A DNA stretch of 64,000 nt from Azadirachta indica (GCA_022749755.1 CM040452.1:12356350-12420349), one strand, 5' to 3'; shown: positions 1-10,560, counted from the first letter of the stretch. Program-made: numbers and translations. Notes: generated by a model from the letters alone, not told the origin.

Positions 1-1579
1 GAGACCCATGGAAATATATGTATATGATTATGAGCTCTCCTGGCGATGATGTGAGGCTACCAGGTTGAGTATGATTTTTCCCACTTGGGTGATGGATCCC
101 GTCAAGCATTTTATTCCTTGGGTACTAGTTGGGTGCTATATAAGTTGTTTGCGATGATATATATTTACATATTCTTGTGAAGCAAGTGATATTCAATTTA
201 TGCATGATTTTAAGATGTCTTATATTAGTTGTATAAAAACGTATTTTTTTATTATACTAGATCCACCTACTAAGCCGCAAGCTCACCCTTTTTTTCCTAT
301 TTTTCCTATTTCTCTCCGGCTCACACAGGATTTCATGCAGGGTGAAAATTCTGTAAATGAGGTTGGGACTACTATACATATACTGCATGAAATATTTAAG
401 TATGTCATATATGTATGTAATTAAGTACATATGTGTGATGAGACATAGAAACTCAACGTAACAATGGAGGTTTGAGGTTATTTTCTTTATCCATGAATTT
501 TATTATATGATATATGTGAAAAATGATAGATGGCATGTACAAGTATTTAACAGAATTCACTTTGTACTCTTGAGAGGGATCGGGGCAAGTCTTGTCAATG
601 GTGCAAAAACTAACACAAAAAGAGAAGCATCATTTTCTACTGCAGGGAGGCCCCCAATTACTCCTTCTATGCCGATGAGTCCAATCTCTGAAATTGGAAA
701 CAAATCCAACAATGCAGATTCAGTGAAACCGACAGTAAGAAAACATCAGCGCAGTCAAAAGACTTGGAGAAGATGACAGAATTCTCTAGGTTTAAGTTCT
801 GTTGAAACTCGGGTATCAAAGACTCAACCCGTTCTTTATTTTCGTTTTCGGAATAAAATGGATGACGGGTTACAGAAGGCAGCTCCGCAAGAGCGATCCC
901 AGAAGCATTGCTGAAAGAGTATGTTTTCGTTTTCATAAAACATTTTCATTTATCGCAACAATTTTTTGTAACACAATGAATAATAAATAAGTAATTCATT
1001 TTTCAATGAAAAAAATTAACTTATAATAAATAAGTAAGATATAATATAATAAATATATTAAAAAAAGAATATTTTTAAGAGAATCTGTCTCATTTTTTGC
1101 TATACATACATAATTAATAGATTACTAAATAAAAATCATTTTTTTAACACAATCTAACTCACTCTCATTGTGCTATTACTTAAATTAGGACATAAAGCAA
1201 TCTCAGATTCTTAACCAAAACTTCCTAGACAATTGCATCCTTACTGCTTAATTAATTAATGATAACTTATTATCTCCCTTTTGCAATCCAAAATAAGATA
1301 ACTCCATTTAACACGTTTTGATTCAATTCGCCTACTTCCATACAACTCTTTGAAACAAGAGAAAATGCCATCAAAGGACAACATTATGGAACATGATTTA
1401 ATTTTTCATTATAATTTTTAACTGTTTTATTATAATATTTAAATTATAAAAAATAAAATAAATTTACGATACATTCAATAAATCGTAAATTGACAGATGT
1501 CTATGAATTGATGATCTTGATGATCTTAAGAAAACTTTAAACATTTCGGTGAAAGATGGATGGGTGGGGCACAGTTGGA
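1..1579. other. AT-rich intergenic DNA, no recognised gene
   Basis: I see no domain or gene structure here. The first 500 bases have a pyrimidine-rich block around 285-320 and could be a decayed LTR or UTR, but no terminal repeat partner is visible. A minus-strand reading frame of 89 codons (667-936) and an overlapping plus-strand frame (507-776) match nothing I recognise. Their overlap on opposite strands suggests that at most one was ever coding. From 970 to 1550 the sequence is AT-rich with no structure I can name. Confidence 0.4.
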
Positions 1580-1586
1580 CTCAGTG

Positions 1587-2005
1587 CTTGTTTGGTTTGG
1601 CTTTTTCATTGGCCAAAAGGGCTTTTTTAATAATAAAAGCCCTTTTCAAAATTTTTAATGTCGTTTGGTTTACAATGAAAAAGAGTTTTTGGGAATTAAA
1701 AAAGTTATTTTCTTTCTATTGAAAGAAGCCCAAAATTTGGGCTTTTGACAGTAGAGTTTTTCCAACGTTTTTAAAAGGTGAAATTGTCTAAAATATCCTT
1801 ACTTTATTTTAAAAATTTTATGTTATTTTTTTAAAATTAAACATTAAAAATTTGTCTATTAAACTAATTATTCAAATCTTTTCAAAAGTCATTTGTAACA
1901 ACCAAACGATTAATAAACTTTTATTAAAAACTTAATTCATAAAAATTTTATGAGTAAAAGTTCTACTTTAAAAAACTTTATTTGAAAAGTTATAGTAAAC
2001 GAACC
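1587..2005. mobile_element. hAT-like MITE, about 419 bp
   Basis: The two ends are imperfect inverted repeats: the left end begins CTTGTTTGGTTTGG and the right end finishes TAGTAAACGAACC, the GGTTCGTTT-type terminus common in plant non-autonomous hAT elements. The direct repeat CTCAGTG flanks it at 1580-1586 and 2006-2012, consistent with a 7-8 bp hAT target-site duplication. The interior is AT-rich and non-coding, with a local inverted repeat around AAAGCCCTTTT and GGGCTTTT. It is non-autonomous, so a hAT transposase would have to act in trans. Confidence 0.7.
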
Positions 2006-2012
2006 CTCAGTG

Positions 2013-3507
2013 GATTTAATCACTGTCTAATAGGACCCCGATTTCACTGAAAGTGACGTCATGTCATATATAAAAATTCTTTTATCGCTATAATAACATT
2101 TTAGTCCCTTATTTTTTTAAATTTATAAAATAAATTTATTCTTTTTCTATTTGTATCAAATAAATCCATTATCCCAACTGAAAGGAGAAAGGACCGAAAT
2201 ACCATTGACTGTTAAAATTTTATATGCTTATTTGATACAAACTAAGGGATTTGACTATTTATCGATAGTTTTAAGGGAAATTGTCAACAGTAACCAATCT
2301 TTAAAACTAATTTTTTTAAATGATCATTATATAAAGTATATTTAAAAAATAATCAATTTGAATCAAAATATTCTTATAAAAACTTTTCAGAAAATGACCA
2401 CTAAATACATTCTGGCAGAGATATTTTGATCTAAAAAAATTTAAAATGATCATTTTTTAAAAATATTTTAAATAGTAATTATTAATAAAAATTCACCCAT
2501 TACTATTATTAAATTTATTAGTTTTAATTGAAAATTTTACATAACTCCCCTTTAATTTGTTAAAATAATAGGTAAAATAAATGTATGACATAATTTACAT
2601 ATACCTCCCCTCCCATTTAACAAAATATACTTTTCATTTGTTAGTCTACACTTTTAAATGAAAAGTCAATTTTGCCCCTAGTTATGTAAAACAAAAATTG
2701 CATTTCTAAATTCAGTATCAAATCTTAGAAATAGGGAGAGTTAAAAACAAGGAAAAGGAAATGAAGAGGGTGAGAGAATGAAAGAGCGCTAGAATAAGTA
2801 AGAGAGAGGAAGGTTCGTTGCTTTTATATTTTTTCTATAAAATTCTACATAAGATAAAAAGATCTCTTATTTAGGGATTGCAATTCGGGTTCACGGGTCA
2901 TGTTCGTGTGATATTAAACAATTAATCTTGTTCGTGTTCGTGTTCGTGTAAATGAAATATATATATATATTATTAAAAATATTATTTTTAATTATTATTA
3001 GTGATATAATATAATTATATAATTTAATAATAATTTTATCTTTGACAATTATTTAACTATAATTTTATTGCTATTATTTTTTTATGATTATTTGAAGGAA
3101 ATAATTTGATTTTAATTTAAACTTAAATTTTAATATAATTTTGATTACAAGTATAATTATTTTCTTTCAAAAGTAAATTTCAACAAATTTATTTAATTTT
3201 TACACATAATTGTTATTATTCAACAATAAGTGCATAATTTAAATATATATGGATAATTCTATAATTTGAATATATATGGGTAATTATAGTTATTAAATTT
3301 GAATTGCTGTATATTATAAAATTATTATATATAAAAATATAAAATTTTTGAAAATAAAGAACACATTGATAAAAATTCTAATTGCCAAAAAATTAATCCA
3401 AAAGTTAGTAAACCATAAAAATAAAAAAAATTTCATATATAATATTAACAATTATCTAAATAATTTAAGTTAGACAAAAACTATTCTCTTATATAACTAA
3501 TAATAGC
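2013..3507. other. AT-rich intergenic DNA with minor repeats
   Basis: No gene is recognised. A small inverted repeat lies at 2150-2241. Three copies of the hexamer TTCGTG run at 2931-2948, followed by an (AT)n run near 2955-2973. From 2980 to 3480 the DNA is very AT-rich and looks like decayed transposon or spacer sequence. Confidence 0.4.
2150..2241. repeat. 14-bp perfect inverted repeat
   Basis: TTTGTATCAAATAA at 2150-2163 is matched exactly by its reverse complement at 2228-2241. Weaker similarity continues outward (a GTCCCTTA-type stretch on the left, TAAGGGAT on the right). It is probably a relic of a small MITE or LTR fragment. I see no coding sequence inside. Confidence 0.45.
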
Positions 3508-3560
3508 AAGTGATTGCAAAGAAGAGTTAAAGAGCGGAAAGAGCTAGAAAGATGGGCGTG
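3508..3560. repeat. 53-bp direct repeat, left copy
   Basis: This 53-bp sequence, starting AAGTGATTGCAAAGAAGAG and ending AAGATGGGCGTG, recurs exactly at 8596-8648. The left copy abuts the first base of the TRIM element. The right copy lies 72 bp beyond the outer end of the gypsy 5' LTR. It is far too long for an LTR-element target-site duplication. Confidence 0.85.
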
Positions 3561-3840
3561 TGTCACGGCACGAGAAATCGCATGTTGGCTAGGTGTGCTG
3601 GGGTGTGACAACTCAAGCACATTAATGTTTCATGGTGCAAAGTCGGCTTCAGTCTCAAGGGCTATTATGTAGAGGGGACTTAGACCACCCCTGCCCGAAT
3701 TGGTCGGGGACTAAAGCCGTCCTTCTGATGTGGCCAAGGTAGGCCAAAACCAGTTAAATATGCGACGGGCTAACAAGGCTTACCCTCGACATGGGGGTCT
3801 ACGAGGGTGCCGCACGTGCCTTTCCGCTGGGAGCGTGACA
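3561..3840 (+). repeat. TRIM 5' LTR
   Basis: 280-bp LTR with TGTCACG at the start and CGTGACA at the end, which are the same terminal 7-mers as the gypsy LTRs in this window. It is followed at once by the tRNA-Met primer-binding site. Confidence 0.8.
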
Positions 3841-3842
3841 GA

Positions 3843-3855
3843 TGGTATCAGAGCA
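3843..3855 (+). promoter_or_regulatory. TRIM primer-binding site (tRNA-iMet)
   Basis: TGGTATCAGAGCA lies two bases after the LTR end. It is complementary to the 3' end of plant initiator tRNA-Met, the usual primer of plant Ty1 and Ty3 elements. Confidence 0.8.
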
Positions 3856-4316
3856 GGAACGAGAATTTCCGCAAAATCTCGCTACGTTCCTGACTCCTGT
3901 GGGAATCCACCGAGACGGCCGAGGATATTAGCCCGTAAGATTGGGCGAGGGAAAATGGGGTATCTATTGTGTGACCCTTCGCCACGCAGCCCCGAATGTG
4001 GGCGTGCTCGCACTATGTTGTGTCCTGCGGTATGGGGATCTTCCTAGGGGAAGATGAGCATAGTGGTTTGAAAGGCAACTGCATAGCGCCTCACCTACGT
4101 CAAGCACTGCTACCACCGTACGTCGAGGATGGCGTGCCCGCACGACGTGGTGTTATCGTGTTCTCTTTACGGGAGTCTCCTTAGCCCGGAGGAGATGGGC
4201 GTTATGGAGTGGAGCGGTATGCAGGGTAGGACCTCGATGGTCTACCAATTGAACTGGCGAAAAATTTGAAGATGGCTGCGTGCACGAGGACGTGCACGAT
4301 TTTTGGTGGTGGAGAA

Positions 4317-4423
4317 TGTCACGGCACGAGAAATCGCATGTTGGCTGGGTGTGCTGGGGTGTGACAACTCAAGCACATTGATGTTTCATGGTGCAAAGTT
4401 GGCTTCAGTCTCAAGGGCTATTA
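4317..4423 (+). repeat. TRIM 3' LTR, truncated
   Basis: Matches 3561-3666 nearly base for base, then breaks. Past the break, a stretch resembling AAGGAATATATAGATCTTTGG occurs once at about 4423-4445 and again at about 4449-4474. The second occurrence is the genuine gypsy LTR context. The fusion therefore carries a short local duplication. Confidence 0.75.
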
Positions 4424-4445
4424 AGGAATATATAGATCTTTGGCC

Positions 4446-4633
4446 AATAAGGAAGAATATATAGATCTTTGGCCCAAATGCCTCATTGCCCCTCTTAACC
4501 CGTTCTATCGACGAGGCATATTGCCGAAGCTCACGCACCCGCTTGTCCCGGATTTTCCCTCGCGCAAATTCTGTCCGCACAATGTCTCGGCCACGGTTAC
4601 TGTTCACGAGCACTGTTCACGCGGGGCGTGACA
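4446..4633 (-). repeat. Gypsy 3' LTR, partial
   Basis: On the minus strand this begins TGTCACGCCCCGCGTGAA, like the plus copy at 60568, and matches about its first 190 bases. The rest of the LTR is missing where TRIM sequence starts. Confidence 0.8.
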
Positions 4634-4646
4634 TCCTCCCCCACCT
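4634..4646 (-). promoter_or_regulatory. Gypsy polypurine tract
   Basis: The minus strand reads AGGTGGGGGAGGA directly before the 3' LTR, the normal site for plus-strand priming. The polyprotein stop codon TAG (4645-4647) overlaps the tract, so the coding region runs right up to the LTR. Confidence 0.75.
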
Positions 4647-7600
4647 AAATGCGCGACGTCCTCGTCGCGTCTTCCTCACGGAACCTCTTTACGTGCTCTT
4701 GGAATTGCCATGGTGGATCTGCATGCTCCCATGTAGCCTCGCTTTCGGGCAATCCCTTCCACTTGATGAAATATTCTGTGTAGTTCGGAACTCCTCGCTT
4801 TCGAACTCGTCGATCTGCAAGAATACACTCAACCTCCTTCTCAAAAGAGGTTACCACGGCAGTTGGAGCCCGTTTTGACTCTCCTCGGCTCGGGTCTTCC
4901 TCATCTCCATGGTAAGATTTTAACATGCTTACATGGAAGACGGGGTGAATCTTCAATTTAGGGGGAAGAAGAACTCGATATGACACCTTGCCCACTTTCT
5001 TTATGATCAGAAATGGTCCCTCGTAACGTCGAACCAATCCCTTGTGTACTTTGCGCAATGTCTTGAATTGTTGGGGCAAGAGTTTCACCATGACTTGGTC
5101 CCCCTCTTGGAACTCCACGTCCCTTCGGTTATTGTCCGCCCACTTCTTCATCTTCTTAGCTGCCTTATCTAGGTATGCCCTAGCTAAATCGGCTTGTTCA
5201 TGCCATGCCTTGGCGAACTTGAAGGCTCCCGGACTTTTTCCATAACAACTTGAGGCTAGTGCATATGGAGTCATCAGTTGTCGTCCCAACACAATCTCGA
5301 ACGGACTCCTATTAGTTGCCTCGCTCCGCTGCAAGTTGTAAAAAAATTGAGCCACATCTAGCAACTTGGCCCAATCCCTTTGGTTGGCACTCACATAGTG
5401 CCTCAAGTATAATTCGAGCAGTGCATTGACACGCTCGGTTTGTCCGTCACTTTGAGGATGAAAGCTTGTAGAAAAATTAAGGTCCGTTCCAAGTAGCTTG
5501 AATAACTCGGACCAAAACTTCCCGGTAAACCGTGGATCGCGATCACTTACAATATTATTCGGCACTCCCCAAAGCTTAACCACATGCTTTAGGAATAATT
5601 TTGCAGCTTCTTCCGCTGTGCAATCCGTAGGTGCCGGTATAAAAACTGCGTGTTTGCTAAAACGATCCACCACCACAATGATACTTCCATACCCCTCCGA
5701 TTTCGGTAGCAACGTGATGAAATCCATGGAAATGCTTTCCCATGGCTTGTTCGGAATCGGTAATGGCTTAAGTAACCCACCGGATGCTCGTTGCTCAATT
5801 TTGTCTTGTTGGCATACAAGACATGTCCGCACGTAGGCCTCGACATCTTCTCGCATCCTTGGCCAATAGTACGAATTTTCCAACAAAGCGTTGGTGCACT
5901 TAGCCTCGGGGTGTCCAGCCCACTTGGAATCATGGCATTCCTTGATAAGCTCTTTCCTCAAACCACCCCACTTCGGCACAAATATTCGCCTCCCCTTGGC
6001 GTAGAGCAATCCGTCGTCAAGCCAAAATCGTCTTGTCTTCCCCTCGTGTGCGAGCACCACTATATTTTTGGCTAGAGGGTCTTGGGTCAATCCTTCTTTG
6101 ATCCTCCCTACTAGCTTTCCCTCGGGAATACTTAGGTTAATGGTCGAGAGTGTCTTAGTCTCCACCTTACTTGATCTTGATATCAGAACCATGCACGTCT
6201 TGCCTCCATCAAGGATGCACATGGTGTTGGCAAATGGTACCGGTACGACCTTCATTTGATCAAAGAAATCCATCCCAAGCACAATTTTGTGATCGTCCAT
6301 AGGTACTACCCACCAATCTACCGGTCCTTTCCATTCTCCGATGGTGGTTTCAACCTTCTACGCTACACCTTTGATTGGTTTAGCGACCGAATTTACTGCC
6401 TTCATGGTGCCGCCTTTGTTGGTCACCTTGAGACCTAGTCGTTTCGCCTCGTCAACCTGTACAAAATTATGTGAGACACCAGTATCAACTAAGGCTTTTG
6501 TTCGTACCTTATTGATCACCACATCAACATAGATAAGCCCCTTTGCTTGTGCCTCCGGAACCGCTCGAATGGCATTAAGTAGTTGCAAGGAACCCATCGC
6601 CGCGTCACCTTCTCGACTTGGTGGTTCCTCCGCACGAGCCACCATGGCGTTCAATGCCTTCCTCTTCGGACAATCCCGCATCCAATGAGGACCATCGCAA
6701 AAGTAGCAATTTCGAGAAGGTTTGGAATCCCTCTCTTTGTCATTCCTCGGCTTCTCTTTGCCGCTAAGTGGTTTGCGGAAACTATCTCCTTGCGATTTGC
6801 TATGGTCTCCCCCACCTTTACCTTGGCCACCCTTCTTGTCCTTGGCCTTGGTATTTGATCGCTCACTTGAGTAATCAGTGAGAGTCTCCGCAACGGCTAT
6901 GGCGGTTGCAAGATCTTGCACGCTTCTTCTTCTAAGCTCCGTCTTCGCCCATCCTTCGAGCCCATCCATGAAGAAAAAGAGCGAATCCTTGTAGCTCATA
7001 TCCGGAATTTCCAACACCAAGCTAGTAAACTCCTTGATGTAGTCCCGCAAGCTTCCGGATTGCTTGAGGCGTCGCAACCGGCCTTGTGCTTCCTCTTCGG
7101 CATTTTCTGGATAGAATTGCCGCTTGAGTTCCCGCTTGAAGTCATCGAAGGTTTCGATGGTGTATGTCCCTTTACCAATGTCACCGTACCTCCTTCTCCA
7201 CCACAACATAGCCACATCGGTTAGATAATGGGTAGCGGTACGTACCTTGGTTTGTTCATCGGTGATGCCCATCACTTCGACATATTGTTCGATCCCCCAC
7301 AAGAAGTTGTCCACGTCCTTGGCACTCCTCGAGCCATTATAGGACTTGGGTTTGGGGACATCGACTCTTGGTGCTTCACGTGTGGTAGTCATCCCGCTTG
7401 CTGACGCACGCTTGCACAAAGCCACATCCTCCTTAATTGTGGCGAGTTCCCTATCAATGTCGGCTCGGATGTCCCTAAACATACGGTCGTGAACCGCTAG
7501 CAACTCTTGCTTGAAGGCATCCTCGAGTTTGGCGGTAGACACCTCCACTACCTCACGAAGAGCATTGTCCTCCGCTTCCAACCCGTCGAAGCGCTGCTCC

Positions 7601-7785
7601 ATCTCGTCAAGGCGTGAGTCTACGCTTGCCACAAAAGCTTCCACGCTAGCTACTCGAGCGTCCAAGCCAGCTACCATGTCCTTGGACTGCGCCCTCTTGC
7701 TTCCACCCTTGGTAGGACGTTGCTTGTCACGTCCCCGCACTTGGGCCTCCTCACCTGCAATGGTAACGTCGAAAACGTTGGTCAT
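4645..7785 (-). pseudogene. Gag-protease-integrase-chromodomain polyprotein, no RT, one nonsense codon
   Basis: The frame is open from ATG at 7785 to TAG at 4645 except for one premature stop at 6358-6360. There the plus-strand sibling copy has CAG (Gln), so a single C-to-T change explains the break. Domains in order: an N-terminal coiled-coil-like gag region, the retrotransposon gag core, a CX2CX3HX4C zinc knuckle (CYFCDGPHWMRDC), an aspartic protease with ALVDTGVSHNF, an HHCC integrase zinc-binding domain, an integrase core with SMDF, SDRDPRF and DGQTERVN (D,D35E), and a C-terminal chromodomain (YFIKWKGLPESEATWEHADP). From protease the frame passes straight into the linker before the integrase. 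The roughly 500-600 residues of RT and RNase H usual in this family are missing. Chromodomain integrases of this type direct insertion to heterochromatin. It is inactive because of the stop, but otherwise well preserved. Confidence 0.9.
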
Positions 7786-7877
7786 TCCTTTTGATAGAGT
7801 TTCCCTTCACGCAACTTTTGATTCGAAAGCTCCCTCTCAACAAGGTCTCCGCTCAACCTTGTGTTGCTCAACCTTGA

Positions 7878-7889
7878 GCTCTGATACCA
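7878..7889 (-). promoter_or_regulatory. Gypsy primer-binding site (tRNA-iMet)
   Basis: The minus strand reads TGGTATCAGAGC two bases inside the 5' LTR end. It is identical to the site of the plus-strand copy at 61196-61207. Confidence 0.8.
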
Positions 7890-7891
7890 AC

Positions 7892-8523
7892 TGTCACGGC
7901 CTCATTTTCTTCACTCGCTTCGACCGTGCGGCGCTTAACAACTCCACTTACTAAGCAAGCCTTCGACACCCGCAATGCGCAAAATCGGAAGCTTATGAAT
8001 AAAGAGAGAAGAGAGAGCAATAAGAGTTTGAGTGAAGAGTGATTTACACAACTCAAGTTTATTGCTTGATTGCTTAATTACTTGGTTGCTTGGTTTGGCC
8101 AAATGAGGCCTCACCTATTTATAGGAAAACTTACATAAAATGGACGGCCTAGATTGCACCTCACAATGCACTTTTGAGGGCTAGGATTGGCCTTCTAGAA
8201 ATATCCTAGAAAATATCTACACAATTGTCAAAATGGTAATGCTATCTACACAATTCTAGAACTTGGGCTAATTGGGCCACCATTCTAGAAGTTGGGCTAG
8301 TTGGGCTAACATTGAGCTATAAGTACAATAATGCCAATAAGGAAGAATATATGGATCTTTGGCCCAAATGCCTCATTTCTCCACTTAACCCGTTCTATCG
8401 ACGAGTCATATTACAAAAGCTCATGTGCCCGTTTGTCCCGGATTTTCCCTCGCGTGAATTCTGTCCGCACAACGTCTTGGTCACGGTTACTGTTCATAGG
8501 CACTATTCACGCGGGGCGTGACA
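7892..8523 (-). repeat. Gypsy 5' LTR (632 bp)
   Basis: Bounded by TGTCACG and CGTGACA. It is highly similar along its length to the plus-copy LTR 60568-61193, including a TATA-like CTATAAATAG segment (minus strand, near 8115) that probably marks the promoter. Just outside the LTR (8524-8595) is 72 bp of flank before the 53-bp direct repeat. Confidence 0.85.
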
Positions 8524-8595
8524 TCAAAATATAAAAGTATAGCACCACAAATTGATCGAGATAGGGATGGAATAGCTTGTTCATCAAAGTGCTAA

Positions 8596-8648
8596 AAGTG
8601 ATTGCAAAGAAGAGTTAAAGAGCGGAAAGAGCTAGAAAGATGGGCGTG
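8596..8648. repeat. 53-bp direct repeat, right copy
   Basis: Identical to 3508-3560. Beyond it the sequence continues into ordinary flank (GCTCTCTTTAC), so this copy looks like the uninterrupted original context. Confidence 0.85.
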
Positions 8649-9622
8649 GCTCTCTTTACTTTTAGATTTAAGATTTTCTCTTCATATATATTTACAAAAT
8701 AATTAATTTTTAATATGTAAAATCACTATTTCATATATTATTAAAATGATATAATGAAAATAAATGTTTAATTTTTTTATAAATTAATTGTTACAAATAA
8801 AATAATTGACAATAATCATCAACCTAATTGAGATAGTTTAAATAAAATATTATAACTAATAATAATTTTATTAGAACAAAATATCAAATTTGATTGTTAA
8901 TTTACTTTAATTTTTCTATTAACTTATATAAATATAAACAAATAAGTGTGATAATTGTCTATAATTACCACACTTATTTATTTTCCATTTATATAAATTA
9001 ATACAATTGATAAAGTTAATTAGAAAAAATATATTAAATCTATCTTAAAGATTTTAATTTTTGATAATTTTGTAAAAAAATTTTGAGTATACTTGTGAGA
9101 TAAATGAGGATGTTTTTAGATCTAGGATTTATATATATATATATTTAGAAATTTATAAAAATATAATTATATTATATAAAAAGATTTAATTGACTGAATA
9201 ATAAAATTATAAACTTTTCAGAAGTACTTGATTGATTAAAATAAAAATAAAGAATCTTTTTAATTAATTATTAAAATAATATAAATATAATTGTAATTTA
9301 AGAAAACATTTGAAAAAATTTTTGCGGGAATCCAAGGCAGGATGGGGAAGGAGAATTATCTCTATTCCTAACTCGTTTTCAATTCGGGGATGAATAATTT
9401 CTCCCAAACTCAACTCGAGCTGATCGGAGTCTTGTAGAATTTTTGTTATCCTTACTCTGAATACATAAGTATTATTATTATTCTTTTCAAACGTGTTTAA
9501 AATTATTTTTATTAATTTTCTTCATAATGAAAAATAATTTTTTACTATTTTCACTAAATTTGTTGTATTCATATATGGTATATTGTCTTTTATTTTCTTC
9601 ACTTTCTATATATATATATATC

Positions 9623-9653
<31 letters not shown>

Positions 9654-10129
9654 TCTTTTGGCACTGCACGCAAAATTTTATGGGGAAGACTGTATTTTGT
9701 TTTCTTTATCCCAAGTTGATCTTTACTCTTTTTTTATCGTTGCTAATTGGAATTTTTTAATATTTTAATACTGGACTTATTTGATATGTGGATAAATTAT
9801 GTATTTATTTGAGGAAAGCTCGGGTACCCGGATGTTATTATACCAAAATATCTGGCTAACGCGTGGCGAGATTTCTCTTAGCCAAGAGGGAGTTGCTTTC
9901 AGTAGTGACAAGTTTCACATTTTAATCATGAAACTGTTGAAATAGAATCATTGCTTGGAGAAGACTAACCTTTGATTGTTAAATATGATGCGTTATAGAT
10001 TCTTAAAATTTAATGATAGAAAAGACTAAGAGAGAATCCTGATCTATGTGTGATATTCATGAATTATTTTTTTATAGAATTTATTATAAATTGTGACATT
10101 ATTAGTAATTTAGTATTACACTAAATGTT
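8649..10129. other. AT-rich spacer with a TA microsatellite
   Basis: I recognise no gene. A long (TA)n microsatellite with one interruption occupies about 9607-9649. It also forces the low-complexity Tyr-Ile frames seen there, which are not genes. The segment near 9320-9440 (rich in GGGGA and CTCGAGC-type words) looks like a decayed transposon end but has no partner I can identify. Confidence 0.45.
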
Positions 10130-10560
10130 TATTAGGAGTCTTAACAAGATTGTATTCGATCGTATCTTAGCACTGCCTAAATATTTTCACTCATGTTAGA
10201 TGATATCTGAATTCGATCGTATTCTGGGGTTTCCCAGAGATTTCCACTCATGTTGGATGATAGCTGATGTTACCCTCGTATATTTTCGCTCGTGCTCGGA
10301 TATCATGCACCCTTATAATAGATAAGGCTACCCACACTAGATGACTGAATGATGTATTTTGGCAATCATAATAGATGAGGCTATCGACATTGGATGACTC
10401 GCACTGGATGACGTATTTCGGCATTGTCCGTGTATTTTCACTCATACTCGGATATGTTCACCGAATATGTTCACTCGTAATACATTGGATGGCCCACATT
10501 GGATGACATATTTTAGCATTGTCCAGATATTTTTACTCACGTTAGATAATATCTAAATCT
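10130..10560. repeat. Diverged short tandem-like repeats
   Basis: Variants of words such as CACTCATGTTGGATGATATC, ATTTTCACTCATACTCGG, CATTGGATGAC and ATATTTTAGCATTGTCC recur irregularly over about 430 bases. No clean period remains. It resembles an old tandem array or a decayed repeat cluster. No coding potential is seen. Confidence 0.5.

Larger units (their letters stand above)
3561..4423 (+). mobile_element. TRIM (miniature LTR retrotransposon), 3' LTR truncated
   Basis: The 5' LTR is 3561-3840 (280 bp, TGTCACGG to GCGTGACA). Two bases later comes a primer-binding site for initiator tRNA-Met at 3843-3855 (TGGTATCAGAGCA). The internal region is about 475 bp, GC-rich compared with its surroundings, and has no conserved coding domain. 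A purine-rich tract (GGTGGTGGAGAA) at 4305-4316 is the likely polypurine tract. The 3' LTR starts at 4317 and matches the first 107 bases of the 5' LTR with a few substitutions, then stops at about 4423, where gypsy LTR sequence begins. Size and lack of coding sequence fit a TRIM. It does not look like the 5S-bearing Cassandra family. It must rely on proteins from another element. Confidence 0.8.
4446..8523 (-). mobile_element. Ty3/gypsy chromovirus lacking RT, minus-strand copy
   Basis: Read on the minus strand, the element has a full 5' LTR (7892-8523, 632 bp), a tRNA-Met primer-binding site (7878-7889), a gag-protease-integrase-chromodomain coding region (7785-4645), a polypurine tract (4634-4646) and a 3' LTR that keeps only about 190 of 632 bp (4446-4633). 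The outer part of the 3' LTR has been replaced by the TRIM. No reverse transcriptase or RNase H sequence is present. The same architecture recurs in the plus-strand copy at 60568-64000, so this is a family trait. Because the 3' LTR is truncated, LTR divergence cannot be used to date it. Confidence 0.88.

Noticed and set aside
3508..3560. 53-bp repeat as a target-site duplication
   Set aside because: LTR elements make 4-6 bp duplications, and the right copy is 72 bp away from the LTR end.
3730..4184. Open frames inside the TRIM as a captured gene
   Set aside because: The internal region is GC-rich, which lengthens frames by chance. There is no domain and the frames run through the LTR and primer-binding site.
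5498..6075. Plus-strand frames across the minus-strand gypsy coding region
   Set aside because: They are antisense shadows of the integrase and protease region. The same shadows recur in reverse at 63010-63587.
9583..9768. Tyr/Ile-rich reading frames as small membrane proteins
   Set aside because: They are translations of a (TA)n microsatellite and have no conserved content.
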